Source: CBDCYS01 sp965226185 (GTDB lineage: Bacteria; Acidobacteriota; Terriglobia; Bryobacterales; UBA6623). Taken from it: a stretch of 64,000 nt of DNA. Shown here piece by piece: positions 1 through 7,544 of the stretch. A model generated the notes under the pieces. The model saw nothing but the letters and a program-made list of their open reading frames with translations. It did not search any database and was not told the origin of the DNA. Position 1 is the first letter of the stretch, and each line of letters starts with the position of its first letter. The stretch covers positions 434,001-498,000 of the forward strand of contig CBDDCT010000004.1 of the NCBI GenBank assembly GCA_965226185.1. Reading direction: 5' to 3'. Both the position numbers and the translations under genes were made by a program.

Positions 1-687
1 AACATGGCGCTCAGCCCCGATGGCAAGACGGTGTTCATGGCCCCGAATGGGGTGACCATGACGGTGGGCGACGTGCCTTCCATGAAGGCCCTCAAAACCA
101 TCACCTTCTCGGACCATGTGCGCCCCTTCGTGATCAACCACGACGCGACGCGGGTCTACGCCAACCTGAACAACCTGCTCGGTTTCGAGATCGCCGACGT
201 GTACACCGGCGAGGTGATCAAGCGTATTGAAGCGCCGGCCCATTTGTGGAAGGCGCAGTGGGGTGACGTGAAGCGACGCTTCTTCGGACACGGCTGCCCC
301 AGCCATGGCATTGCCATGACGCCGGATGAAAGCGAGATCTGGGTCGTGGACAACATCAACTACGGGGTGCTGGTCTACGACAACACCGGCGAGTGGCCGG
401 TGCTGAAGATGACCTTCCCCACGACCGCCTCGGCCGACTGGATCACGATGGGCCTCGACGGGCAGTACGCCTTCCTTTCCTCGGGCGACGTTGTCGACGT
501 GAAGACCAAAAAGATCGCCGGCCAGATGAATGACGAGTATGGAAAACCCATGCACAGTGAGAAGTATCTGGAGATGGCCTTCTCTGACGGGAAGCTTGTG
601 CGGACGGTGAGCCAGTTCGGACAAGGCCGCCCGGACGCCGTGCGGGCTAGGCTCGCCGGCCGCGCGGCGGCGCCGCACGCGAAGTGA
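1..687 (+). CDS. YVTN-type beta-propeller protein, C-terminal part (copy 1)
   Basis: The window opens inside this gene, so only about the last 228 residues are seen. The protein is a chain of short beta-propeller blades with repeated 'SPDGKTVF', 'ATRVYANL', 'DESEIWVVDN' type motifs, as in YncE/YVTN proteins and the propeller subunits of periplasmic amine or alcohol dehydrogenases. It overlaps the next gene (cytochrome c/HhH) by 4 bases, so the two are probably co-translated and the propeller may pass electrons to, or scaffold, that cytochrome. A second, roughly 94% identical copy lies in opposite orientation at 4180-5240. Substrate and reaction cannot be read from the sequence. Confidence 0.75.
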   Translation, partial: NMALSPDGKTVFMAPNGVTMTVGDVPSMKALKTITFSDHVRPFVINHDATRVYANLNNLLGFEIADVYTGEVIKRIEAPAHLWKAQWGDVKRRFFGHGCPSHGIAMTPDESEIWVVDNINYGVLVYDNTGEWPVLKMTFPTTASADWITMGLDGQYAFLSSGDVVDVKTKKIAGQMNDEYGKPMHSEKYLEMAFSDGKLVRTVSQFGQGRPDAVRARLAGRAAAPHAK

Positions 688-1169
688 CTGTCGGGCGTCC
701 GTGGCATGGGCGCTGGGGCGGATGCTGCGCCGCCCTCGCGTGGACCGTGGCCGCCGCCTCTGTCGCCTGCGGGGCGGGAACGGCGAGGGCGGCGGATCCC
801 GATCTGGTTCCGCGGGCGGTGCGGGCGGTCTGCGGCCGCTGTCACGCCGCCGCGTTGTTCCTGAACGAACCCCGCTCCTGGGAGCGTTGGAACGACGTCT
901 TTGCGGACATGACGCAGCGCGGCGCAAACGGAACCGACGAGCAGCTGGCGCGGGTGACGACATATTTTTTGGAGAACCTCACCCTCGTGAACGTCAACAG
1001 CTCGCCGGCCGATGAGCTCGCGTGGGTGCTCGGTGTCCGCGACGACGTGGCTCAGGCCATCATCGCGCGCCGGCAGCGTCAGCGGTTCGCCAACATCGCC
1101 CAACTGCGCGAGGTGCCTGGGGTGGATCGCGGCAAGTTGGAGCAACGGAAGAGCCGCATTCTTTTCTGA
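684..1169 (+). CDS. Secreted cytochrome c fused to a ComEA-like helix-hairpin-helix domain
   Basis: 161 residues from a GTG start that overlaps the propeller gene's TGA by 4 bases. Residues about 10-36 form an alanine-rich signal peptide ending near 'ARAADP'. A single haem-binding CGRCH motif lies at about residues 50-54. The last 65 residues ('VNVNSSPADELAWVLG...REVPGVDRGKLEQ') form a paired helix-hairpin-helix fold as in ComEA. A periplasmic mono-haem cytochrome with an HhH tail suggests an electron carrier or docking subunit for the propeller protein; the HhH part may bind protein rather than DNA. The first ~45 bases are duplicated in inverted orientation at 4140-4183. Confidence 0.7.
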   Translation: MTVGRPWHGRWGGCCAALAWTVAAASVACGAGTARAADPDLVPRAVRAVCGRCHAAALFLNEPRSWERWNDVFADMTQRGANGTDEQLARVTTYFLENLTLVNVNSSPADELAWVLGVRDDVAQAIIARRQRQRFANIAQLREVPGVDRGKLEQRKSRILF

Positions 1170-1379
1170 CCGGACTCAGGCGCGGAAGACGGCGGATTTC
1201 GAACCAAGCAACGTGCAGGAGAACTTTACCAAACAAAACTCCTCACCCCTCTGCCACACCAGTTCTCTCTAAAACCCCTTTAACCCCTCCCCCCTTTTAC
1301 AAGCAGATCTCCTTTGGATTTGAGGGGAGGAGGTCACGGGCGACCTACCGAAGTGAACCCCAAGCGTGAGACAGTCAGT

Positions 1380-1920
1380 TAAGGGGCCAAATACAGTGAA
1401 AGGAGAGAGGTATGGATTTGGCCCGGCGAGTTGACAACCGCGAATGGAAAGTCGCAGCGATGCGAGAGATCGATAACGGACGTAGGATCGGCGAGGTGGC
1501 GCACCAGCTAGAGCTGAGCCCCAAGCTGTTGGAGCGCTGGCGCGGCGAATGGCGGGCGCGGGGGGAGCTGGCCTTCCCCGGCAGTGGGCGTCGGGGCCAA
1601 TCCCAGGGCTTCACGCAATTGCAGCGGAGCGCCGAACTCGAGCGCAAGATCGGCCAGCCGACGATGGAGAACGATTTCCTAAAAAAACCCTGGCAGCATT
1701 TCAGGGATCATCACCCGCTAGCGGTCGTCCATGGCGAGGCTGCCTGTTTGACGAAATCCGGCAAGCGGCCGAGCAAGGGCAAGCCGTGAGCGCGTTGTGT
1801 GCCCTGACGGGGCTAAGCCGGGCCGGCTACTATCGTTGGCGCGCCGGGCCGGCGGGCGACCCCGTCGAGATGGAGTTGCGCGACACGATGAAGCAGATTG
1901 CGCTGGAGTTCCCCTGCTAG
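1380..1920 (+). mobile_element. IS3-family insertion sequence remnant, left part
   Basis: Holds only the left end and the first part of an IS3-like transposase (see 1412-1920). The element stops at a Tyr codon of the orfB part, where family A sequence begins; a family B MITE was later inserted at that junction. No right end is present. Bases 1170-1379 upstream show nothing recognisable beyond a pyrimidine-rich stretch after the cytochrome gene. Confidence 0.65.
1412..1920 (+). pseudogene. IS3-family transposase, truncated and frameshifted
   Basis: Begins MDLARRVDNREWKVAAMREI with a transposase_8-type helix-turn-helix ('IGEVAHQLELSPKLLERWRGE') followed by a leucine-zipper-like segment ending ENDFLKK. 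The 7-A run at 1680-1686 lies where IS3 elements usually shift -1 between orfA and orfB. The orfB start ('CLFDEIRQAAEQGQAVSALC...GLSRAGYYRWRA') is in a different frame from the end of orfA, and another indel near 1735 is likely. The catalytic DDE core is absent because the gene stops at 1920, so it is inactive. Confidence 0.7.
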
Positions 1921-1921
1921 C

Positions 1922-2153
1922 CCCAATACACGTCACTTAAGACTTTTTGAGCCGCGAAGCGGCGCAGGATCGTAGCCCATGGGTGGAGCGAAGCGGAACC
2001 CTGGGTGAGAGACCCATCGACCGAAAAGCCCCTGAAGGGGCGGAGGAAAACACGCGGCATGACTCCGATGACAGGGCCGGTTTTCACCCAAAAAAATACA
2101 ATGCACTAGGGCAAGCAACCAGGCGCCGAATTCCTTAAGTGACGTGCATTGCT
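1922..2153 (+). repeat. Family B MITE, copy 1
   Basis: 232 bp with ~20-bp terminal inverted repeats: left CCCAATACACGTCACTTAAG, right end reverse complement AGCAATGCACGTCACTTAAG. It is flanked on both sides by GCTAGC (1916-1921 and 2154-2159), best read as a target-site duplication. The interior is GC-rich and hairpin-prone with no convincing gene. Other copies are at 12438-12666 and 13762-14012. Confidence 0.8.
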
Positions 2154-2171
2154 GCTAGCCCGCTTTTCTCA
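2154..2171 (+). repeat. Family A repeat, copy 1, left piece split by the intron
   Basis: GCTAGCCCGCTTTTCTCA matches the terminus of the family A repeats at 12240-12437 and 14013-14200. It continues at 4112 after removal of the group II intron. Confidence 0.75.
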
Positions 2172-2667
2172 GTGCGCCTTTTCGGCGCGGACACCCTGTG
2201 GGAGGAAGGAGCCCACCTATGTAGTTGTCGGTAAGCATGGAAGCTGACGAGCGGCTTGGCCGGGTAACTGGCCAGGCGGAAGCCTCGTGACAAAGTCTGG
2301 GGAAAGCCGGGCGAGCAAGCTGGCAGGCCGTAACGCGCAGTAAGCCTGAGCAGGCCTCGAAAGGGAAATCGCGGACGCCGACCCGCCTGAGATACGGGGA
2401 AGGCCGCACGGACCGGGAAGCAACCGACATTTGCACCGGTCCGGTCCGCCGGGGTAGTGGGCACGGCATGTCAGCCAAGGGAGACCGCGGTGCAGGAAGG
2501 GAGACCCCGGCGGGTGGAGCTCGCAACTCCGCCGTCCTCGGAAAGGAGGGCGGACCCGGCGGGGAGTCGGACAGGGCCATGGTAGCGAAGAAGCCGGGTA
2601 ACTGCGGTGGAGCGAAGGGCCCTGCCTTCCGGCACGCTTTGGAAGCAGAACAGGTCAGGTGATTGGC

Positions 2668-3987
2668 ATGAGTCTGAAAACGCCGGAAAAGATCGGAAAT
2701 CTGCGGAAGAAGCTTTATCTCAAAGCGAAGCAGGAGCCGAACTTCCGCTTCTATCAGTTGTGGGACAAGGTCTGGCGCAGTGACATTCTCGAGCACGCCT
2801 ACCGGTTGGCGAAATCCAACGGAGGCAAGCCGGGAGTGGACGGCGTGACGTTTGAACAGATCGAATCCGGGGACTGGACGGAGTGGTTGCGAAGCTTGCA
2901 ACAAGACTTGCGTTCGAAGAGCTACCGGCCTCAGCCGGTGCGGCGGGTGATGATTCCCAAGCCTGGCGGCGGCCAGCGGCCGCTCGGGATTCCGACCATT
3001 CGGGACCGCGTGGCGCAGACCGCTCTCAAGCTGGTGATCGAGCCGATCTTCGAGGCGGACTTGGACCCGGAGGCCTATGGCTACCGGCCGAAACGGAGCG
3101 CGCTCGACGCGGTCCGGAGAGTGCATCAACTGCTGTGTGAAGGCTACACCGATGTAGTCGACGCCGATTTATCGAAGTACTTTGATACGATTCCGCACGC
3201 CGAGCTGCTGCAGTGCGTGGCGCGGCGCATTTCGGGCCGACAAGTCTTAACTGTCATCAAAAGGTGGCTGAAGACGCCGGTCGAAGAGCGGGATGAAAAC
3301 GGGAAGCGGCGGATGACGGGCGGCAAGCGAAGCCGCTGCGGCACCCCACAAGGTGGCGTCATCAGCCCGTTGCTGGCCAATCTGTACATGAACCGTTTTC
3401 TGAAGTACTGGCGGCGGACGGGGAAGGGAAGTGAGTTTCGGGCCGTGATCGTTAACTACGCGGATGACTTCGTGATTCTCAGCCGCGGTTGCGCGGCGGA
3501 GGCGCTGCAGTTCACCGCGCGGACGATGGAGCGGATCGGGCTGACCCTGAACCAGGAGAAGACGAAGTTGGTGAAGGCCAACCAGGAGCGGTTTGACTTT
3601 CTGGGATACACGTTCGGGCCGCACCGTTTCAAGAAGGATGGTCATTGGTATTTGGGAGCGAGTCCGTCGAGGAAGAGCGTGGCGCGGCTGAGACGGAAGG
3701 TGCGCGAGGTGTTGCGTCCGGCTGAAGTGGGGCGCTGGGAGGAGGTCCGAGGCCGTCTCAACCGAGTGTTGGCGGGCTGGTCGAATTACTTTTCCCACGG
3801 GACCCGGTTGATGGCGTACCGGGCGGTGGACAACCACGTGCGCGAGCGAGTGCGAGGATTTTTGCGGAGGCGGAAGAAGGTGTCGTCGCGTGGCACCCGG
3901 CAGTTCAGCGACCAGGTGGTGTTTGGCAAGTTGGGCGTGGTACGCCTGCGCCGGATACACCTGGGACCGCCGCCCGCGACAGCTTGA
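2668..3987 (+). CDS. ltrA: Group II intron reverse transcriptase/maturase
   Basis: About 440 residues starting MSLKTPEKIGNLRKKLY; a GTG nine bases upstream is an alternative start. Typical group II RT blocks are visible: 'MIPKPGGGQRPLGIPTIRDR' (RT1-2), 'VDADLSKYFDTIPH' (RT3), 'GTPQGGVISPLLANLYMN' (RT4), catalytic YADD at about residues 263-266 (RT5), 'LNQEKTKLV' and 'FDFLGYTF' (RT6-7). A thumb/maturase X region follows. There is no clear C-terminal HNH endonuclease, so retrohoming would depend on replication forks or nicks. It acts in splicing and reverse splicing of its host intron. The frame is intact, so the intron may be active. Confidence 0.9.
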   Translation: MSLKTPEKIGNLRKKLYLKAKQEPNFRFYQLWDKVWRSDILEHAYRLAKSNGGKPGVDGVTFEQIESGDWTEWLRSLQQDLRSKSYRPQPVRRVMIPKPGGGQRPLGIPTIRDRVAQTALKLVIEPIFEADLDPEAYGYRPKRSALDAVRRVHQLLCEGYTDVVDADLSKYFDTIPHAELLQCVARRISGRQVLTVIKRWLKTPVEERDENGKRRMTGGKRSRCGTPQGGVISPLLANLYMNRFLKYWRRTGKGSEFRAVIVNYADDFVILSRGCAAEALQFTARTMERIGLTLNQEKTKLVKANQERFDFLGYTFGPHRFKKDGHWYLGASPSRKSVARLRRKVREVLRPAEVGRWEEVRGRLNRVLAGWSNYFSHGTRLMAYRAVDNHVRERVRGFLRRRKKVSSRGTRQFSDQVVFGKLGVVRLRRIHLGPPPATA

Positions 3988-4005
3988 GGGATGAAGCCGG
4001 TCGGA

Positions 4006-4038
<33 letters not shown>

Positions 4039-4111
4039 GATGAGCGGGGACGGGAAACGGGACCACGACGCCCCAGGCGTCCAGAGCACCCGCGCCCGTC
4101 CTCGACTCTAC

Positions 4112-4139
4112 CCACGTGGCGAGGCGAAGTGCGTGAGAG
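4112..4139 (+). repeat. Family A repeat, copy 1, right piece, truncated
   Basis: CCACGTGGCGAGGCGAAGTG continues family A sequence after the intron. At about 4139 it stops abruptly and joins the start of the inverted cytochrome gene copy, so this A copy keeps only ~45 bp of its ~190. Confidence 0.7.
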
Positions 4140-4183
4140 CAGCATCCGCCCCAGCGCCCATGCCAGGGACGCCCGACAGTCAC
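4140..4183 (-). pseudogene. 5' fragment of the cytochrome c/HhH gene (inverted copy)
   Basis: Reading leftwards from a GTG at 4183, 'MTVGRPWHGRWGGCC' matches the first codons of the gene at 684; identity then ends at the family A junction. Only ~15 codons survive. The neighbour is the second propeller copy with the same 4-base overlap. Confidence 0.7.
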
Positions 4184-5240
4184 TTCGCGTGCGCCGCCGC
4201 CGCGCGGCCGGCGAGCCTAGCCCGCACGGCGTCCGGGCGGCCTTGTCCGAACTGGCTCACCGTCCGCACAAGCTTCCCGTTAGAGAAGGCCATCTCCAGA
4301 TACTTCTCAGTGTGCATGGGTTTTCCATACTCGTCCTTCATCTGGCCGACGATCTTTTTGGTCTTCACGTCGACAACGTCGCCCGACGAAAGGAAGGCGT
4401 ACTGCCCGTCGAGGCCCATCGTGATCCAGTCGGCGGAGGCGGTCGTGGGGAAGGTCATCTTCATCACCGGCCACTCGCCGGTGTTGTCGAAGACTAGCAC
4501 CCCGTAGTTGATGTTGTCCACGACCCAGACCTCGCTTTCATCCGGCGTCAGGGCTATGCCATGGCTGGGGCAGCCGTGTCCGAAGAAGCGTCGCTTCACG
4601 TCACCCCACTGCGCCTTCCACAAATCAGCCGGCGCTTCAATACGCTTGATCACCTCGCCGGTCTTCACGTCGGCGATCTCGAAACCGAGCAGGTTGTTCA
4701 GGTTGGCGTAGACCCGCGTGGCGTCGTGGTTGATCACGAATGGGCGCACATGGTCCGAGAAGGTGATGGTTTTGAGGGCCTTCATGGAAGGCACGTCGCC
4801 CACCGTCATCGTCACACCGTTCGGGGCCATGAACACCGTCTTGCCGTCGGGGCTGAGCGCCATGTTGTGGGCAAACATGCTCTTGGGCGCCTGGATCTTG
4901 CCCTTCAGTGCCCCGCTCTGGGCGTCGATCACATACCAGAAGTCCTGCAGGTTAGAGCCCACCACCAGCGTCTTGCCGTCTGGCGTAAGTTCCGGGCGCT
5001 CACAGCACATCCCGTCATAGGTGTTCTCCCAGGCTTTCTCGTCGGTGCCCAGGTCGAAGGCCGCGAGCCGGCCCCGGGTCGAAAGATACATCATGTTGGT
5101 GGCCGGGCTGGCGGCGACCCCCGAGACTTCCTCCGGCCTCATGCTCGCCGGCACGTTCCAGGTGGGGATCCGCTTCACTAACTCGAAGTTGTGCTTGACA
5201 TCCAGGACGACGATGCCCACCCCGTTCAGCTCGGACGAGA
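4180..5240 (-). pseudogene. YVTN-type beta-propeller protein, 5'-truncated (copy 2)
   Basis: About 350 residues of propeller from 'ELNGVGIVVLDVKHNFELVK' to the C-terminus 'GRAAAAHAK'. An open frame continues upstream to 5427, but those residues ('MNGAPLNSAHPPPP...FYPMFSGVPQ') are translated IS1380-end sequence, so the native start and signal peptide are lost. The last ~228 residues differ from copy 1 at about a dozen sites (for example MTPDESEIW versus LTPDESEVW), so this is a real second copy. The exact join to the IS remnant is uncertain by ~20 bases. Confidence 0.7.
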
Positions 5241-5625
5241 AATGCTGTGCATCTGGTGAGGGCTGAACCGCCAGGAACCATTGGGGGACCCCCGAAAACA
5301 TGGGGTAAAAAGGTAGGCTGGCAAAGATTCGAACGGCTGATGCGACGGCTGCGGGCGATGGGGCCGCCGGGATCGGGGTGCGCACCGGTGGTGGAGGGTG
5401 CGCTGAGTTGAGGGGCGCTCCATTCATGAAATTTCATGCACTCGCCGCAACGTACTGGGAACACGCCGCTTGCCAGCCCGCTCTTGCCCCGCCGGGACCG
5501 GCAGGCGGCTCAAACGGGGGGGAACCGCGGAAAAGACGACTTGCGAAATCACTGAGTTGACACGAGTGCCGCTACCGCCACAACTCCATCGGCGATGGCT
5601 ACGCCGAATCTGTGCATAATTCAGG
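5241..5625 (+). mobile_element. Internally deleted IS1380 element
   Basis: It has the left-end motif GGGGGACCCCCGAAAACATG (5274-5293), then from about 5324 jumps straight to the last codons of the transposase ('ERLMRRLRAMGPPG') and the right end, finishing GTGCATAATTCAGG at 5625. About 1.4 kb of interior is missing compared with 51090-52890. The outermost left end is degenerate. It has no matching 5-bp target duplication and lies between two unrelated truncated genes. Confidence 0.75.
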
Positions 5626-5993
5626 TGTATAAGGATCTGCCCTTGACCAAGATTCATCCTGACGCGGTCGGAGCAGCCGAGGCGGCTCGCTGTGCGGGCG
5701 ACCAGGGCAAGTTCTGGGAATATCGCGACGCATTGTTTGCCGAGAGCCGCGTTACGAAACAAGTTCACCCCAAGATTGTTGAAGCCCTCGGTTTAGACGC
5801 GGTTGCTTTCGAAGAGTGCGTTTCATCGCAAAAGTACAACCAGGCGGTCCAGGCCGATGGAGCGGAAGCCCGGAGCTTGGGCATCAGCGGCACTCCGGCG
5901 TTCGTCGTGAACGGAATTCTGCTTTCCGGAGCCCAGCCCAAAGAAGCGTTTGCGCGCATCATCGACGCTGAACTAGCCGCGCAAGGCAACTAA
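5626..5993 (+). pseudogene. DsbA-like thioredoxin-fold protein, N-terminus lost
   Basis: The sequence 'YKDLPLTKIHPDAVGAAEAARCAGDQGKFWEYRDALFAE...GISGTPAFVVNGILLSGAQP' matches the central and C-terminal part of DsbA/thioredoxin_4 proteins, including the cis-Pro loop (GTPAFVVNG). The N-terminal strand and CxxC active site are missing because the IS1380 right end abuts the coding sequence. An ATG inside the IS gives an open frame from 5595, but the product would lack redox activity. Confidence 0.75.
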
Positions 5994-6008
5994 CCCCTTC
6001 ACCAGTAG

Positions 6009-6047
6009 AGGCCGGCAATCTTGCCGGTCCATCGCCTCGAAGCGATA
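6009..6047. repeat. Family E double hairpin, copy 1
   Basis: GGCCGGCAATCTTGCCGGTC forms a near-perfect hairpin, followed at once by a second small one (ATCGC...GCGAT). A related pair is at 37162-37202, with single hairpins at 49215-49235 and 50166-50188. Confidence 0.6.
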
Positions 6048-6131
6048 GATCCTAGACGAGCATGGAAATCCTCTTGTCCCCCTTTGTTCGGCCTGGATTT
6101 CGTGTAACTGGAACAAACTTCGGCCTGACCC

Positions 6132-6734
6132 CTACTGAATCGTGCTCGCCCCTTCCATTCCAAGATCATCGCGAATGATATTGCGGTTGATGTGGCGGTC
6201 AAGGTTGATCACGTAAGTCTCGGCGGCTTCCAGCAAGATCGGGGAATGCGTCGCGGCGATGATGCGGAATTTCTTTTGGCCGACAAGCTCTTGCAGCATC
6301 TTAAGAGTTCGCCGCTGATTGGACTGTGACAGAGCCATCTCGGGTTCGTCGAGCAGAAGAACCGTGCCATCGGGCAAGGAAGGGAAAGTGTTGCTGAAAA
6401 GAGACAACATCACCTGGCCATGGCTCGCGGTTTCGATGAACTCCTTCATCTGAGGGTTGTCTTCGTAGATTTCAGGCTGAGTTCGGGGGTTGTGCTGCTC
6501 GGCGTCAAACAGCAGCACTTTGCCGATGCCGGTGCCCTCGGGCTTGTTCAACTTGTAGGCGTAGCCGTCCAGCTCTTCACCCCGGAGAGCGTAAAAGATC
6601 GAGTGCAACAGGGTCGATTTGCCCGACCCATTCTCGCCCTCCAGCATGATCAGCGGATGGGAAAGGTCGACCACCATCGGCAGGTGGAAATTCAAACTGA
6701 TGAAGATGGGGTGCGAGAGGATCTTTAAGTACAT
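6132..6734 (-). CDS. Small AAA/ABC-type ATPase (SMC/OLD-like P-loop)
   Basis: 200 residues. Walker A GENGSGKST at about residues 33-41, an ABC signature-like segment 'ALSQSNQRR', Walker B 'TVLLLDEPE', and the H-loop 'ATHSP'. Such compact ABC ATPases, with no membrane or long coiled-coil region, are soluble and often power DNA-repair or anti-phage complexes rather than transport. The gene follows a two-TM SLATT-like gene on the same strand, about 100 bases beyond that gene's apparent tail. No other partner is visible. Function is inferred from fold only. Confidence 0.8.
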   Translation of the reverse strand: MYLKILSHPIFISLNFHLPMVVDLSHPLIMLEGENGSGKSTLLHSIFYALRGEELDGYAYKLNKPEGTGIGKVLLFDAEQHNPRTQPEIYEDNPQMKEFIETASHGQVMLSLFSNTFPSLPDGTVLLLDEPEMALSQSNQRRTLKMLQELVGQKKFRIIAATHSPILLEAAETYVINLDRHINRNIIRDDLGMEGASTIQ

Positions 6735-6833
6735 GATGAGGATTTGGCGGATCTGGATCGGATTTCAAAGTGGCTCTCAATACTCCGGCGAGAGGAGCCC
6801 CCGAAACTCTCCAAGAAATGTCCGTTACGGCGG

Positions 6834-6974
6834 CTATTTGTCAGGAGGCCCTTTCTCTGGTTCCGGGCGTTTCGGGGGCTCGGGCTTTGGGTCGCGTGGG
6901 GGTGTTTCCGGCCAACGATCTGGAATTGGCGGCCAATTGCCCCTCCACTCATCCGGTTTGCCCCAGGTTCGTGA
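6834..6974 (-). other. In-frame proline-rich tail after the TGA of the SLATT-like gene
   Basis: Directly after the TGA at 6975-6977 the same frame stays open for 46 codons to a TAG at 6834-6836, encoding 'DEWRGNWPPIPDRWPETPP' and a further Pro/Lys/Glu-rich run ending 'EKGPPDK'. The composition looks like a cytosolic tail. No ATG, GTG or TTG start is available in this stretch, so it would only be made by readthrough or if the TGA is a mutation. Confidence 0.45.
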
Positions 6975-7466
6975 TCAAGTTGCGACCGGGGCAAGGTTTC
7001 TCCTTCGTAGAACGAAGCTTTGCCATCTCCGCAATTGCCGTTCCTTATTTGGCAGCTTCGTTGCTGTCTCGGAAAGGTCTCTTCCCACAGCTTGCAACCT
7101 CTTCCACTGCTCGAGCGCTGCGGGATCGTCGAGGGCGCCCCAGAGGTCTTCGTAGTCCGTAGCGAGCGTTGCCAGACGCGCGTGTAAATGCGAGCATGTC
7201 CGGGCCTTGCTGGAATGCTTTTCCAACAGCAGAAACCCGCTGAGCGCAGCTGTGACTGCCGGCAGCACCGCCCGTAGCCAATGATAGTTAGCTGGTATGT
7301 CAGCGAGCAGTGACGCGACACTGCCCGAGGAGAGCAGAAGGATCAGGAGAGTAACTCTCTGCTCATATAGCTGATACCGGTTCTCGAGGCTGGCGAAGTA
7401 GAGAGATCGCGTTTCGGCGTCCAGCATTTCGCCCCAGACACGCTTTCTTTGTTCGTCCGTAAACAC
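6975..7466 (-). CDS. SLATT-like two-transmembrane protein
   Basis: 163 residues. A short charged N-terminus and helix ('LYFASLENRYQLYEQR') precede two membrane helices (about residues 40-58 and 64-84) and a long helical cytosolic region ('SSKARTCSHLHARLATLATD...'). This layout matches SLATT-domain proteins, known as predicted pore-forming effectors in nucleotide-signalling and NTPase-linked defence systems. It lies upstream of the small ATPase on the same strand, so the pair may be an effector with its controller. Family assignment rests on topology and general sequence feel. Confidence 0.55.
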   Translation of the reverse strand: MFTDEQRKRVWGEMLDAETRSLYFASLENRYQLYEQRVTLLILLLSSGSVASLLADIPANYHWLRAVLPAVTAALSGFLLLEKHSSKARTCSHLHARLATLATDYEDLWGALDDPAALEQWKRLQAVGRDLSETATKLPNKERQLRRWQSFVLRRRNLAPVAT

Positions 7467-7544
7467 TAACGCAACCTCAACTTCAGTATAGTACTATCAC
7501 CGGTTTTCCCAACTAGCCTGCGTGACGAGGTGTCTGTACCAACC

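Noticed and set aside
2668..3987. Retron or diversity-generating retroelement
   Set aside because: The RT is of group II type, followed by a canonical domain V and VI; no msr/msd structure and no variable-template repeat pair were seen.
4180..5427. Full-length propeller gene starting at 5427
   Set aside because: The first ~60 residues are translated IS1380-end sequence, so this start is an accident of the insertion.
5595..5993. Intact DsbA-like gene starting inside the IS
   Set aside because: The N-terminal CxxC region is missing, so the reading frame from the IS ATG is fortuitous.
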